A stretch of DNA of 64,000 nucleotides, from NCBI GenBank assembly GCA_016928915.1, contig JAFGJT010000008.1:1-64000 (forward strand). Reading direction: 5' to 3'. Position numbers and translations under genes: made by a program. The notes beneath the pieces are model-generated. The model had not been told where the DNA came from and did not search any database. It saw nothing but the letters and a program-made list of their open reading frames with translations. The stretch is from Candidatus Peregrinibacteria bacterium. Lineage in GTDB: Bacteria > Patescibacteriota > Gracilibacteria > UBA1369 > PNNO01. Position 1 is the stretch's first letter. Every line of letters begins with the position of its first letter. This document shows, piece after piece, positions 1 through 7,777 of the stretch.

Positions 1-529
1 CTGCTCCGCTGCTTAAAAGATTAGCCCCCCAGTTTGCAACGGTATCTCCGTCCGATAAAGGGTCAATCCTTTCCATTGTGGTTTTTGTTGTTGAATTCCC
101 CGCAAACCACATTCCGCCCGTACTATTTACCGTATCAATAACCGCACCCAGATTATCCTTTAAAACTAGCGAATCACCGGTATTTGCAAGCGAGATGTTA
201 ATTACAGCATTGGCGGGTATTGAGGTCGTTTCTTCGCTGTCCTCAATTAAAAAATAACCGTTCCCCGCAACCATGCCGGAGGCAATCACGTACACAGCAT
301 CACCGTTGTCATCAACGATTGTCCAGCCGGTTAAATCAATCGGCGATGAAGTTGTGTTGTAAAGTTCAATCCATTCATCGGTTGAAGAATCCGCTGTTCC
401 CGCCCATGCTACTTCATTAATTACAACTGAACCCGGAGCGGCGGCAAGCGCTGTATTAAGGTCAAAAATAGGTAGATGATTCGTAAAAATAAGAGACATC
501 AAACACATACCGACCAAAAGTCGTTTCAT
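1..529 (-). CDS. Lamin-tail-domain (LTD) exported protein, 3' end missing
   Basis: Read on the minus strand from an ATG at 529-527, the frame stays open to the window edge (about 176 residues seen; the C-terminus lies outside). It begins with a short basic stretch and a hydrophobic segment (MKRLLVGMCLMSLIF) ending near ALAAAP, which looks like a signal peptide. The next part (INEVAWAGT..DEWIELYN, LTGWTI, GNGYFLIE, DSLVLKDN) has the typical layout of lamin tail / LTD domains. In bacteria these occur in secreted or surface proteins and are thought to mediate binding. The catalytic or anchoring part, if any, is not visible. The family call is fairly sure; the function is not known. Confidence 0.75.
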   Translation of the reverse strand, partial: MKRLLVGMCLMSLIFTNHLPIFDLNTALAAAPGSVVINEVAWAGTADSSTDEWIELYNTTSSPIDLTGWTIVDDNGDAVYVIASGMVAGNGYFLIEDSEETTSIPANAVINISLANTGDSLVLKDNLGAVIDTVNSTGGMWFAGNSTTKTTMERIDPLSDGDTVANWGANLLSSGA

Positions 530-629
530 AGTTCGGATTTGTTAAAAAATAAAAACTCAAATATTTTTTCGTTTCCGCGCGAAAATCAATCCCACCTTAG
601 CAGACACTTTTAAAAAAAGATTAAAAAAA

Positions 630-657
630 TTGTAAAAAAAACAGCGTCTGGTAAAAT
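630..657 (+). promoter_or_regulatory. Promoter for tRNA-Thr
   Basis: TTGTAA (630-635) and TAAAAT (652-657) are separated by 16 bases and lie 22 bases before the tRNA. This is a plausible sigma-70-like promoter, found by eye only. Confidence 0.45.
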
Positions 658-679
658 AGACCCGGTTTGTTTTACATAT

Positions 680-755
680 GCCGTTGTAGCTCAGTTGGTA
701 GAGCACGTCCATGGTAAGGACGGGGTCACGGGTTCAACTCCCGTCAACGGCTCCA
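680..755 (+). tRNA. tRNA-Thr (anticodon GGT)
   Basis: The cloverleaf can be folded by eye. The acceptor stem GCCGTTG pairs with CAACGGC. The D arm is GCTC/GAGC. The anticodon stem CGTCC/GGACG encloses the seven-base loop ATGGTAA, giving anticodon GGT. The T arm ACGGG/CCCGT encloses TTCAACT. The discriminator base is T752 and the CCA end (753-755) is encoded in the DNA. GGT reads the threonine codons ACC and ACT. Confidence 0.95.
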
Positions 756-825
756 GTTTTGGTTTGAAGATCCGTAAATATTTTTTACTAATATATTAAG
801 CCCGGATTTGCATTTTTTAATATTA

Positions 826-856
826 AAAAGGAGGCTTTTTTAGGGCCTCCTCTTTA
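826..856. terminator. Bidirectional intrinsic terminator
   Basis: GGAGGC (830-835) pairs with GCCTCC (845-850) around a T-rich loop, and the flanks are A-rich on the left and T-rich on the right. It sits between the tRNA and the convergent lipoprotein gene, so it could end transcription from both sides. Confidence 0.6.
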
Positions 857-892
857 ATAATAATTTTTTTACTTCGAAATTTATTCCAGAGT

Positions 893-1525
893 TTATTTTT
901 CAAGCCCTAGATAATCGGCGAGTTCGTTTTGGACTTTTAAACAATTGGTGAAATCTTCATATAGTTCGGGCTGCAGTTCAGGGTCGGGCAATGCGCCTCC
1001 GGTGCAGCTCGGATATCCCCATAAAATATATTCATCGGTAACCTTTAACACCTGATTTGCACCAAGCTCGGCGCAAGGATCACTGATTGCTATAATTTTT
1101 TCTTTGCTTAATTTGCCCGGATTTACGGTTTTATAGATTAATAAACTGATTGTCTCCCCCTGGTAAACCTGAACCTCTTTTATACCGCCGGCAACCAATT
1201 TTTCATTTAAATCTTTGGCTTCATCATTGCAGTCGTTAATAAGAAGGCTTCCCTGAAACGTGTGAGAATATTTTTCAAAATTTTCAAGTTTTTCTTTAAC
1301 AGGAGCGACCATGTAATATTCCGTTTTTTCATCAGCAGCTACGCCGCCGCCTCCTTCAACTTCGGTTGTCTCAGTGTCGGCTGTAACTGTTTCATCGGTT
1401 GCTTCTTCCGTAATTTTAGTTTTTTCTTCAGGCTTTTTTTGCTCCGCCTGCGGGCTCTGAAAGCACCCTGTAAGAACTAGCGCGCAAGCTAAAATAAGCA
1501 TTAGCGCTATTAGAGATTTTTTCAT
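893..1525 (-). CDS. Predicted lipoprotein of unknown function
   Basis: The 210-residue product starts MKKSLIALMLILACALVLTGC, a lipoprotein signal peptide whose lipobox LTGC predicts lipidation at Cys21. It is followed by a Glu/Thr-rich low-complexity linker (about residues 25-65) and a globular part of about 140 residues. The globular part has four Cys (NDCND, DPCAE, PSCTG, TNCLK) that could form two disulfides outside the membrane. I recognise no family. It stands alone, divergent from the SLH gene downstream and facing the terminator at 826-856. The exported-lipoprotein call is strong; its role is unknown. Confidence 0.75.
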   Translation of the reverse strand: MKKSLIALMLILACALVLTGCFQSPQAEQKKPEEKTKITEEATDETVTADTETTEVEGGGGVAADEKTEYYMVAPVKEKLENFEKYSHTFQGSLLINDCNDEAKDLNEKLVAGGIKEVQVYQGETISLLIYKTVNPGKLSKEKIIAISDPCAELGANQVLKVTDEYILWGYPSCTGGALPDPELQPELYEDFTNCLKVQNELADYLGLEK

Positions 1526-1621
1526 ATTTATATGGTTAATAAATATTTTACATCTTGAAATCGTAATATAAATAAATTAAACTGCCCACCTTTTCATATT
1601 TACAAATAGAAAAAAATATTG

Positions 1622-1627
1622 TATAAT
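1622..1627 (+). promoter_or_regulatory. -10 element TATAAT of the beta-helix/SLH gene
   Basis: A perfect TATAAT lies only five bases before the in-frame ATG at 1632. Transcription would then start near 1634, which makes the ATG at 1662 the likely real start. Confidence 0.5.
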
Positions 1628-1661
1628 ATCAATGTTTGAATTAATAAATAACAAAAATAAA

Positions 1662-3596
1662 ATGGAAACACAAAACAAATTCAAAAAGTCCGTTATGGTT
1701 GTTCTCGGTTTAGCCGCAGTGGCGGTGATTGGTGTAGTTGCATATTTCGGCGCAACCGGGGAATGGTTTAAGGGGGCAATATTTGAAGGTGTCGCGCCTC
1801 AATCTTCAGATGGAACATTGAATCTTTATGTATCGAAGGATGGCCTTGCGAGTTCTTTTTGTGAGAAGGGTTACGCCGCAGATTGTCCTTTAAAAAGTAT
1901 TGCTGACGCCCTTGAATTAGCGCAAAAAGATGAAAATAAAAATTATACAACAGCTAATATTAATATTGCCGCTGGAATTTATGCTGAAACCAGCGGAACT
2001 GTAATACTTAAAGATAAAACATTTAACATTATTGGTCAAAATTCCAGAATTAATGGTTTTTTTGGATTAAAATTTATAAATACCGGCGGATCTGTAAAAG
2101 GATTGTCATTTATGGACGGAGAAATTCCTGAAAAAATGTTGATAATAGCAAGTTATGACGATGGTAGTGTAAACAAACTTTTACTTGAAGATTTAATATT
2201 TACTAATGTTGGATTTAAAAATATTATCGTGACAGATGGGACAAACAACAAAAGTGAGGTTACGGTAAAAAATGTTAAATTTACTAAAGTTAGAGGATAC
2301 GACAGCATAATTAAACAAACAAAAGCAGGTGTACATTTAAACATTGAAAACTGCTTATTTGACAGTTCTGTTGGAGGACAAGATGCAATAATATCAGCGA
2401 TTGACAATACCCGGATTTTAAATTCGTTGTTTGTTAATTCGTTGTCTGGAAATGTTTCAGTTATTAAATTATTATTTGGTAACAGTTCCTTAATTGCCAA
2501 TAATACTATTGTAAACAATAAAGTTCTTCCAAATCGTGCTGCTATTGAGATTAAAAGTAATTACAACAACATTGCCGAGGTGCGTAATAATATAGTTATT
2601 CATTCCGATATCTTAATTGATGTAGAGGATGACGTGCGAGTTCGTGGAAATGTTTTTAATTCAGGGGAGATTAGAACTTTAGGGAAAACAAGACAAGACT
2701 ATTTTACGGGGAATATAGATATCATAAATTATCAATGTATACCCGAATTTGTAGGCGGCGCAGCGCCGGATGGCTATAAACTTAAAGAAGGTTCAACTTG
2801 CGGGATTGACGTTGGAGTTGATTATCCTGACGGGGTTAAAAAGGATTATTTTGGCACATCAAGGCCGATTGGGACCAAATACGACGCGGGTTTTTATGAG
2901 GCGCCTTTTAAAGTGCAATTAGCAACTGATATTAAGCTCGAAGCTACTTATACTCTTCCTTCTTATACGGCTGAATCTGTCGAAAGTGTCCAGGAGGAGC
3001 CGGCGGCACAGGATCAACAGGAGCAGCAGCAGGAGCCAGCGGCACAGCAGCAGCCGGCAAAGGAGGCTGTCGGTACGTGCGGTCAATGGTCCGATCTTTC
3101 TTCAAGCCATCAGGAGCATTTTATTGCAAAAAAAATGTGCGAAGACGGTATTTTTAAGGGCAGTTCGGATGGGAAATTTTATCCGGATCAGATATTAAAC
3201 CGCGCTGAGGTTGTTGCTATCGCGCTTAGGAATGCAGGTGTGGAGCCTTTGCAAAGCGATGCGGCAAATTGTTTTAAGGATATTAGTACTGACACATGGT
3301 ATGCTCCTTATGTGTGTAAAGGTAAACAAATGGGAGTTGTTGCCGGCTTTACTGACGGGACTTTTAAACCCGGTAACGATGTAACTTTGTCAGAAGCGCT
3401 TAAGATGCTAATGGTCGCAAACAATAAACCAGTTGATACAAGCGGCACTCCATGGGATGCCAAGATTTTACAGCAGGCTAAAAACGAAGACTGGCTGCCG
3501 TATTCGGGCGATATAAGCAAACTGGGTTCTCTTAAACTGCCCAGAATCAAAGCCGCAAATATGAACTGGAGAATATTATACTGGGATCCAAATTAA
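1662..3596 (+). CDS. Surface protein: beta-helix domain, PQE linker, SLH domains
   Basis: An exported protein of about 644 residues. A signal anchor (VMVVLGLAAVAVIGVVAYFGA) is followed by a long domain (about residues 70-430) rich in short beta-strand and Asn repeats, including INGFFGLKF, NIENCLFDSS and LIANNTIVNN. This resembles a right-handed parallel beta-helix, as in pectate-lyase-like folds. A Pro/Gln/Glu/Ala linker made of CAG/GAG-like codons follows, then two to three S-layer homology (SLH) domains (for example AYKMCEDGIFKGSS-type repeats and GFTDGTFKPGNDVTLSEALKM). SLH domains normally bind secondary cell-wall polymers. The ATG at 1662 is preferred over 1632 because the -10 box at 1622 is too close to the earlier one. 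No catalytic site was identified. Confidence 0.8.
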   Translation: METQNKFKKSVMVVLGLAAVAVIGVVAYFGATGEWFKGAIFEGVAPQSSDGTLNLYVSKDGLASSFCEKGYAADCPLKSIADALELAQKDENKNYTTANINIAAGIYAETSGTVILKDKTFNIIGQNSRINGFFGLKFINTGGSVKGLSFMDGEIPEKMLIIASYDDGSVNKLLLEDLIFTNVGFKNIIVTDGTNNKSEVTVKNVKFTKVRGYDSIIKQTKAGVHLNIENCLFDSSVGGQDAIISAIDNTRILNSLFVNSLSGNVSVIKLLFGNSSLIANNTIVNNKVLPNRAAIEIKSNYNNIAEVRNNIVIHSDILIDVEDDVRVRGNVFNSGEIRTLGKTRQDYFTGNIDIINYQCIPEFVGGAAPDGYKLKEGSTCGIDVGVDYPDGVKKDYFGTSRPIGTKYDAGFYEAPFKVQLATDIKLEATYTLPSYTAESVESVQEEPAAQDQQEQQQEPAAQQQPAKEAVGTCGQWSDLSSSHQEHFIAKKMCEDGIFKGSSDGKFYPDQILNRAEVVAIALRNAGVEPLQSDAANCFKDISTDTWYAPYVCKGKQMGVVAGFTDGTFKPGNDVTLSEALKMLMVANNKPVDTSGTPWDAKILQQAKNEDWLPYSGDISKLGSLKLPRIKAANMNWRILYWDPN

Positions 3597-3607
3597 GCTA
3601 TTACTAT

Positions 3608-3650
3608 AGAGGGGTATCGCGCTGATTATGTGCGGTTATCCCTCTTTTTT
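3608..3650. terminator. Intrinsic terminator between convergent genes
   Basis: AGAGGG (3608-3613) pairs with CCCTCT (3640-3645), with partial pairing inside the loop, and a run of T follows. It lies just after the SLH gene and overlaps the 3' end of the minus-strand acetyltransferase. Confidence 0.6.
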
Positions 3651-4090
3651 AATATAAAAATTTTATTGTTTACGGATTTTAGACCGGCTTTTTTCATTAC
3701 GTGAGCCGAGGCTTTGTTTTTTGCGTCGCATGAACCCCAGATAACTTTTACATCGGGAATTTTTTGCGCCACTTCAATAATCGCCGCAAGAGCCTCCGAC
3801 ATGTAACCTTTACCCCATTTTTTTCTTGATAGAATATATGCGAAATTTGCTTTACGCCCCGCAAGTTTTAATGAAATATTGCCGATTGCTTTATCGGATT
3901 TTTTTGTTGTTATAAGCCATGTAAACCAGCCTCTGTTTGTATTTTCTTTCCATTCTTTTAGACAGTCTTTAATAAAATTTTTACTTGCCTCCATGTTTTT
4001 ATGTGGCTTCCATTTTATGAATTTTGTCGCCTCGGGGTCGGAGGAATATTCAAAAACCTGCGGCGCATCGTTAATGCGCGGTTTGCGCAA
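3626..4090 (-). CDS. GNAT-family N-acetyltransferase (RimJ/RimL-like)
   Basis: The product matches the Acetyltransf_3 type: INDAPQVFEYSSDPEATKFI, an acceptor region (IGNISLKL), then the acetyl-CoA loop region KKWGKGYMSEALAAIIE and the C-terminal ENxAS-like KNKASAHVMKKAGLK. Such enzymes acetylate protein N-termini, antibiotics or small amines; the substrate here is unknown. The start is uncertain. The TTG at 4090 is the first usual start codon, but the frame stays open upstream to a TGA at 4159-4157, and the upstream codons read TKRLILRK, the normal first beta strand of the family. The real start may be a rare codon such as ATT at 4153, overlapping the end of the M16 protease gene. The two genes are probably co-transcribed. 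Confidence 0.8.
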   Translation of the reverse strand: MRKPRINDAPQVFEYSSDPEATKFIKWKPHKNMEASKNFIKDCLKEWKENTNRGWFTWLITTKKSDKAIGNISLKLAGRKANFAYILSRKKWGKGYMSEALAAIIEVAQKIPDVKVIWGSCDAKNKASAHVMKKAGLKSVNNKIFILKKRDNRT

Positions 4091-4140
4091 GATAAGACGT
4101 TTTGTTTTGATTGTTTTGGGGATTTTGAGCGGTATAAATT

Positions 4141-5403
4141 TTAATTTAAGAATTTTTCAAACCTTCCCTTCTCATCGTAAGGTCCGATTATGCCGATTTT
4201 TAGATTTTCCGGAGCAAGGATTTGTGAAGCGACCCTGTGTATGTCTTCAACTGTAACTTTTTCGACTTCTTTTAAAATTTCTTCGGGGCGCATTATTTTT
4301 CCGTGCAAAAGTTCGTATTTCCCCAGTAAATGAGCGTATTCTTCACTGTCTTCGAGGTTAAGTATCATTTTGCCTTTCATAAAGTTTATTGCTTTTTCGA
4401 GCTCTGCCTGAGGAATTTTTTCTGCGCGTATTTTTTCGTATTCTGCAAGAATCGCCTGTACAGCCTCGTCAATTCGCGATACCTGAATGCCTGCTCCGGT
4501 TGAAAATATGCCGGTATCTTTAAAGTTGTCTGAAGATGTGTGAATGTAATAGCATAACCCGCGGGCTTCCCTTACGCTCATAAACATTCTTGAACTCATG
4601 TTGCCGCCTAAAATGATTGAAAGTAATTTTTCAGCCCAGTGGTTTTTGTGGGTTTCGGGATTTGACTGCCCGCCGATAACCAGATGCGCCTGTTCCGTTT
4701 TTTTGGAATGCAGATAAACGCGTTCTTTTGTGTCATGTTTTTTATACGGATTAAATTCAAATTTCTTTTTTTCGTCCCCGAATTTGAAATATTTTTCCGC
4801 AAGTTCAATGCCCTTTTTATCGCTTATATCTCCCGCTAAAGCAAGCACCATATTATCCGGCGAATACAGGGCCCCTTTATAATCCTGAAACTGTTTTTGC
4901 GTGACCGATTTGATAAGTTCGGGAGTTCCAACCTGGTCCCATCCCAGAGGTTGATCGTCAAAAACAAGTTTTTCAAAATCCCAGCCTATTTGATACATGG
5001 GCGTGTCCTGATACATATTATACTCTTCCATTATTACGCCGCGCTCTTTGTCAATTTCTTTCGGATCAAATTTTGCGTTCATGAGCATGTCCGAAATTAC
5101 ATCCATTGCTTTTTCAATATTTTCGGATGCGACTTTTACGTAATATCCCGCGTATTCTTTGCCCGTGAAAGCGTTGAATTCACCACCGACCCCGTCTATT
5201 GCCTCAGAAACCTCTCTTGCGTTTTTATATTTTTTGGCTCCTTTAAAAAACATATGCTCAAGAAAGTGCGAAATCCCGTTTATTTTTTTGTGTTCATAAC
5301 GGGATCCGGCTCCGGCAAGCAGTAAAACCGTAACGGCTTTTGTGCTCTCAAGTTTTTCTGTTATAATTCTAAGCCCGTTTTTGAATTGGTTCTTGTGATG
5401 CAT
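4141..5403 (-). CDS. M16-family zinc metalloprotease
   Basis: 420 residues with the inverted zinc motif HFLEH at residues 46-50 (His46, Glu49, His50) and the downstream Glu-rich helix (ERGVIMEEYNMYQDTP) that carries the third zinc ligand. The second half has the inactive-domain signature RxGLxY as REARGLCYYIHTS. Length and layout match the single-chain bacterial M16B peptidases of about 420 residues (processing-peptidase/PqqL-like), which cut small proteins or peptides. No signal peptide is visible, so the enzyme is probably cytoplasmic. It is divergent from the penicillin-binding-protein gene and is followed directly by the acetyltransferase. Confidence 0.92.
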   Translation of the reverse strand: MHHKNQFKNGLRIITEKLESTKAVTVLLLAGAGSRYEHKKINGISHFLEHMFFKGAKKYKNAREVSEAIDGVGGEFNAFTGKEYAGYYVKVASENIEKAMDVISDMLMNAKFDPKEIDKERGVIMEEYNMYQDTPMYQIGWDFEKLVFDDQPLGWDQVGTPELIKSVTQKQFQDYKGALYSPDNMVLALAGDISDKKGIELAEKYFKFGDEKKKFEFNPYKKHDTKERVYLHSKKTEQAHLVIGGQSNPETHKNHWAEKLLSIILGGNMSSRMFMSVREARGLCYYIHTSSDNFKDTGIFSTGAGIQVSRIDEAVQAILAEYEKIRAEKIPQAELEKAINFMKGKMILNLEDSEEYAHLLGKYELLHGKIMRPEEILKEVEKVTVEDIHRVASQILAPENLKIGIIGPYDEKGRFEKFLN

Positions 5404-5465
5404 GATTTAGTATTAAAAAATTGATAACCACGGGGTATTATACTACAAAAAAATAATTGATTAAC

Positions 5466-7772
5466 ATGCGTACTACGCTGGCACGCACATCCGGTTATAA
5501 ATCAGGCGGAGGAGGGTTTACCCCATCCAGAAAACTGCCCGTGAGTTCGGTTACGATACTTTTTGTTTTATTTGGAATTGTGGCGATTGTTATCTTTGGC
5601 AGACTTTTTTATTTGCAGATTGTAAAATATGATTTTTATCGCGAAGCGGCTTCACGCGAGCATCTGGGTTATACCGAATTGCCGGCGAAACGAGGTGAAA
5701 TTTTGGTTCAGGATTATACAAGCGGCGATCTTTTTACCGCAGCATCCAATACAACAATGGATCTTATTTATGTTGATCCGAAGCTGGTTGCCAATAAAAC
5801 ACTTGTTGCGCGCACTCTGGCCGATACCATTTTTGATCTTGATACGGAAAGAAAAAAGGACGATGACCGTATTGCTTCCGAAAAGCGCGAATTTAAAAGA
5901 ACGGGAAATATAGACGCGTATGACAGAGTTTCGGCGCGCACCGATGATGAACTAAAGGAAAATTTTTATCAGGAAATTTTAAAAAAAGTTACAAGCGATG
6001 TAAGAAGCGAAATTATTCTTGCAAACAATCTGCCTCAGGATGTTCTTGATATTGTTTTATCAAAAAGATTAAACGGCATTGAAGTTCAGGGGGCTTCGGT
6101 TATAGCGTATCCGCCAAAAATTTATGATAAAAGGCATACCGCTCTTGAACTTTCGGATGAACTGCAGATACCCGCGCCCCGGCTTGAACAATTGCTTATA
6201 GGTGAAAATCGTTATGAGATTGTTGCAAAAAAGGTTGATGCTGAAAAATCAAAAATTCTTAAAGAAATTATTAAAAAAGACAAAGATGAGCATCCCGATG
6301 AAAACAGATATGCGGGTATAGGTTTTCAGGAAGAGTATTACAGGTTCTATCCCGAAAAAAATCTTGCGGCCAATATTCTTGGATTTGTTGATTCATCAGG
6401 CAAAGGACAGTATGGCATTGAGGAGTCTTTTGAAAAACAGCTTCAGGGTAAAAAGGGAATTTTTAAAGCGCAAAAAGATTCAATAGGCAGGCAGATCACC
6501 GTTGGCGAAAGCGTAATTCAGCCCGCCATAAACGGAACCGACGTGATTCTTACGATTGACAGGAATATCCAGCTTGAGGTTGAAAGGCTTATAAAAAAGG
6601 GAGTGGATCAGTACAGGGCAACCGCCGGACAGGTGATTGTTATGGATCCGAAAACCGGAAAAATTATAGCTATGGCTCATTATCCAAGTTTCGATCCGAA
6701 TGATTACAGCGATGCTTATAAAAAAACAGATGTAAATTTTTCATCGGAGGAGATTACAAATCTTGTGCCCGCATCGGAAACCGCAACAGATCAGTTTTAT
6801 TTTTACCGCAATTATGACGCGCATGACCGCTATCTTGTTTTTAAGAATGAGGAAGAGGGCAAAGATGCCGTTTACCAGCGATACACAAACTGGTTCGGAC
6901 CCGAGGTATACAAAAACAAGCTGATAAATGAAGTTTACGAGCCCGGATCTGTATTTAAACCCATTGTTATGGCCGCGGCCATTGATGACGGTGATGTAAC
7001 TCCCGAAACAACATATTATGAATCCGGGCCAATTAAAGTTGATGAGTTTGAAATTCACAATTCAACTGAAACTTACAGAGGGCTTCAGACCATGACAAAC
7101 GTGCTTGAAGAATCGTCCAATATTGGTATGGCGTGGGTGGCAAAAAAAATCGGAAGAAATCTTTTTTATAGTTATGTTTTAAAATTTGGTTTTGCTGAAA
7201 GGCTTGGAATAGAGTTGGATAATGAGCAAAAAGGCTTTGTTGAATATTTTACCGAATGGGCCGAAAGTGAACTTGTAACCCGTGCATTCGGGCAGGGCTT
7301 AACCGTTACCCCGCTGCAGCTGGCATCCGCATATTCGGTTTTGGCAAATAAAGGTGTTCTTATGGAGCCTTATATTGTCGCCGCAACACGTGACCATACT
7401 GGTAAAGTGTTTTATACTGAACCGCAGATAATTAGGCAGGTAATTTCGGAGGAAACGGCAAACAAGATTACCGCGATGCTTGTTTCGGCGGTTGAAAACG
7501 GGGTTGCGCCTCTTTCAAAAGTTGACGGGCATTATGTGGCCGGGAAAAGCGGCACAGCGCAGACATATAAACATGGGCAGCCTCTTACGGGGGTCGGAAC
7601 GACAATAACAACATTTGCCGGTTACGCGCCTGTTGATGACCCTCTTTTTGTTGTGGTTGTAAAATTTGATTTCCCCAAAACCTCCGAGTGGTGTGCGCAG
7701 ACATCAGCTCCGCTTGCCGCTGAAATAGAAAAGTTTTTATTCAACTATTATAATATACCTCCTGATAAATAA
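5466..7772 (+). CDS. Class B penicillin-binding protein (FtsI/PBP2-like transpeptidase)
   Basis: About 768 residues. A short cytoplasmic tail is followed by one membrane segment (VTILFVLFGIVAIVIFG, about residues 27-48), then a dimerisation domain and a transpeptidase domain. All three penicillin-binding motifs are present: SVFK with catalytic Ser495 and Lys498, SSN at 550-552, and KSGT from Lys694. It cross-links peptidoglycan peptides at the outer face of the membrane. It is much longer than usual FtsI (about 580 residues), partly because of an insertion of roughly 80 residues between the first transpeptidase strands (MAHYPSFDPNDYSD) and the SxxK motif. The ATG at 5466 is preferred to the TTG three codons upstream. 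The gene ends five bases before the GH18 gene, so the two are likely one wall-related operon. Confidence 0.93.
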   Translation: MRTTLARTSGYKSGGGGFTPSRKLPVSSVTILFVLFGIVAIVIFGRLFYLQIVKYDFYREAASREHLGYTELPAKRGEILVQDYTSGDLFTAASNTTMDLIYVDPKLVANKTLVARTLADTIFDLDTERKKDDDRIASEKREFKRTGNIDAYDRVSARTDDELKENFYQEILKKVTSDVRSEIILANNLPQDVLDIVLSKRLNGIEVQGASVIAYPPKIYDKRHTALELSDELQIPAPRLEQLLIGENRYEIVAKKVDAEKSKILKEIIKKDKDEHPDENRYAGIGFQEEYYRFYPEKNLAANILGFVDSSGKGQYGIEESFEKQLQGKKGIFKAQKDSIGRQITVGESVIQPAINGTDVILTIDRNIQLEVERLIKKGVDQYRATAGQVIVMDPKTGKIIAMAHYPSFDPNDYSDAYKKTDVNFSSEEITNLVPASETATDQFYFYRNYDAHDRYLVFKNEEEGKDAVYQRYTNWFGPEVYKNKLINEVYEPGSVFKPIVMAAAIDDGDVTPETTYYESGPIKVDEFEIHNSTETYRGLQTMTNVLEESSNIGMAWVAKKIGRNLFYSYVLKFGFAERLGIELDNEQKGFVEYFTEWAESELVTRAFGQGLTVTPLQLASAYSVLANKGVLMEPYIVAATRDHTGKVFYTEPQIIRQVISEETANKITAMLVSAVENGVAPLSKVDGHYVAGKSGTAQTYKHGQPLTGVGTTITTFAGYAPVDDPLFVVVVKFDFPKTSEWCAQTSAPLAAEIEKFLFNYYNIPPDK

Positions 7773-7777
7773 TTCTT

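Noticed and set aside
2986-3198. Separate small gene in the SLH linker region
   Set aside because: Alternative frame of the CAG/GAG-rich linker; Arg/Ser-rich translation without support.
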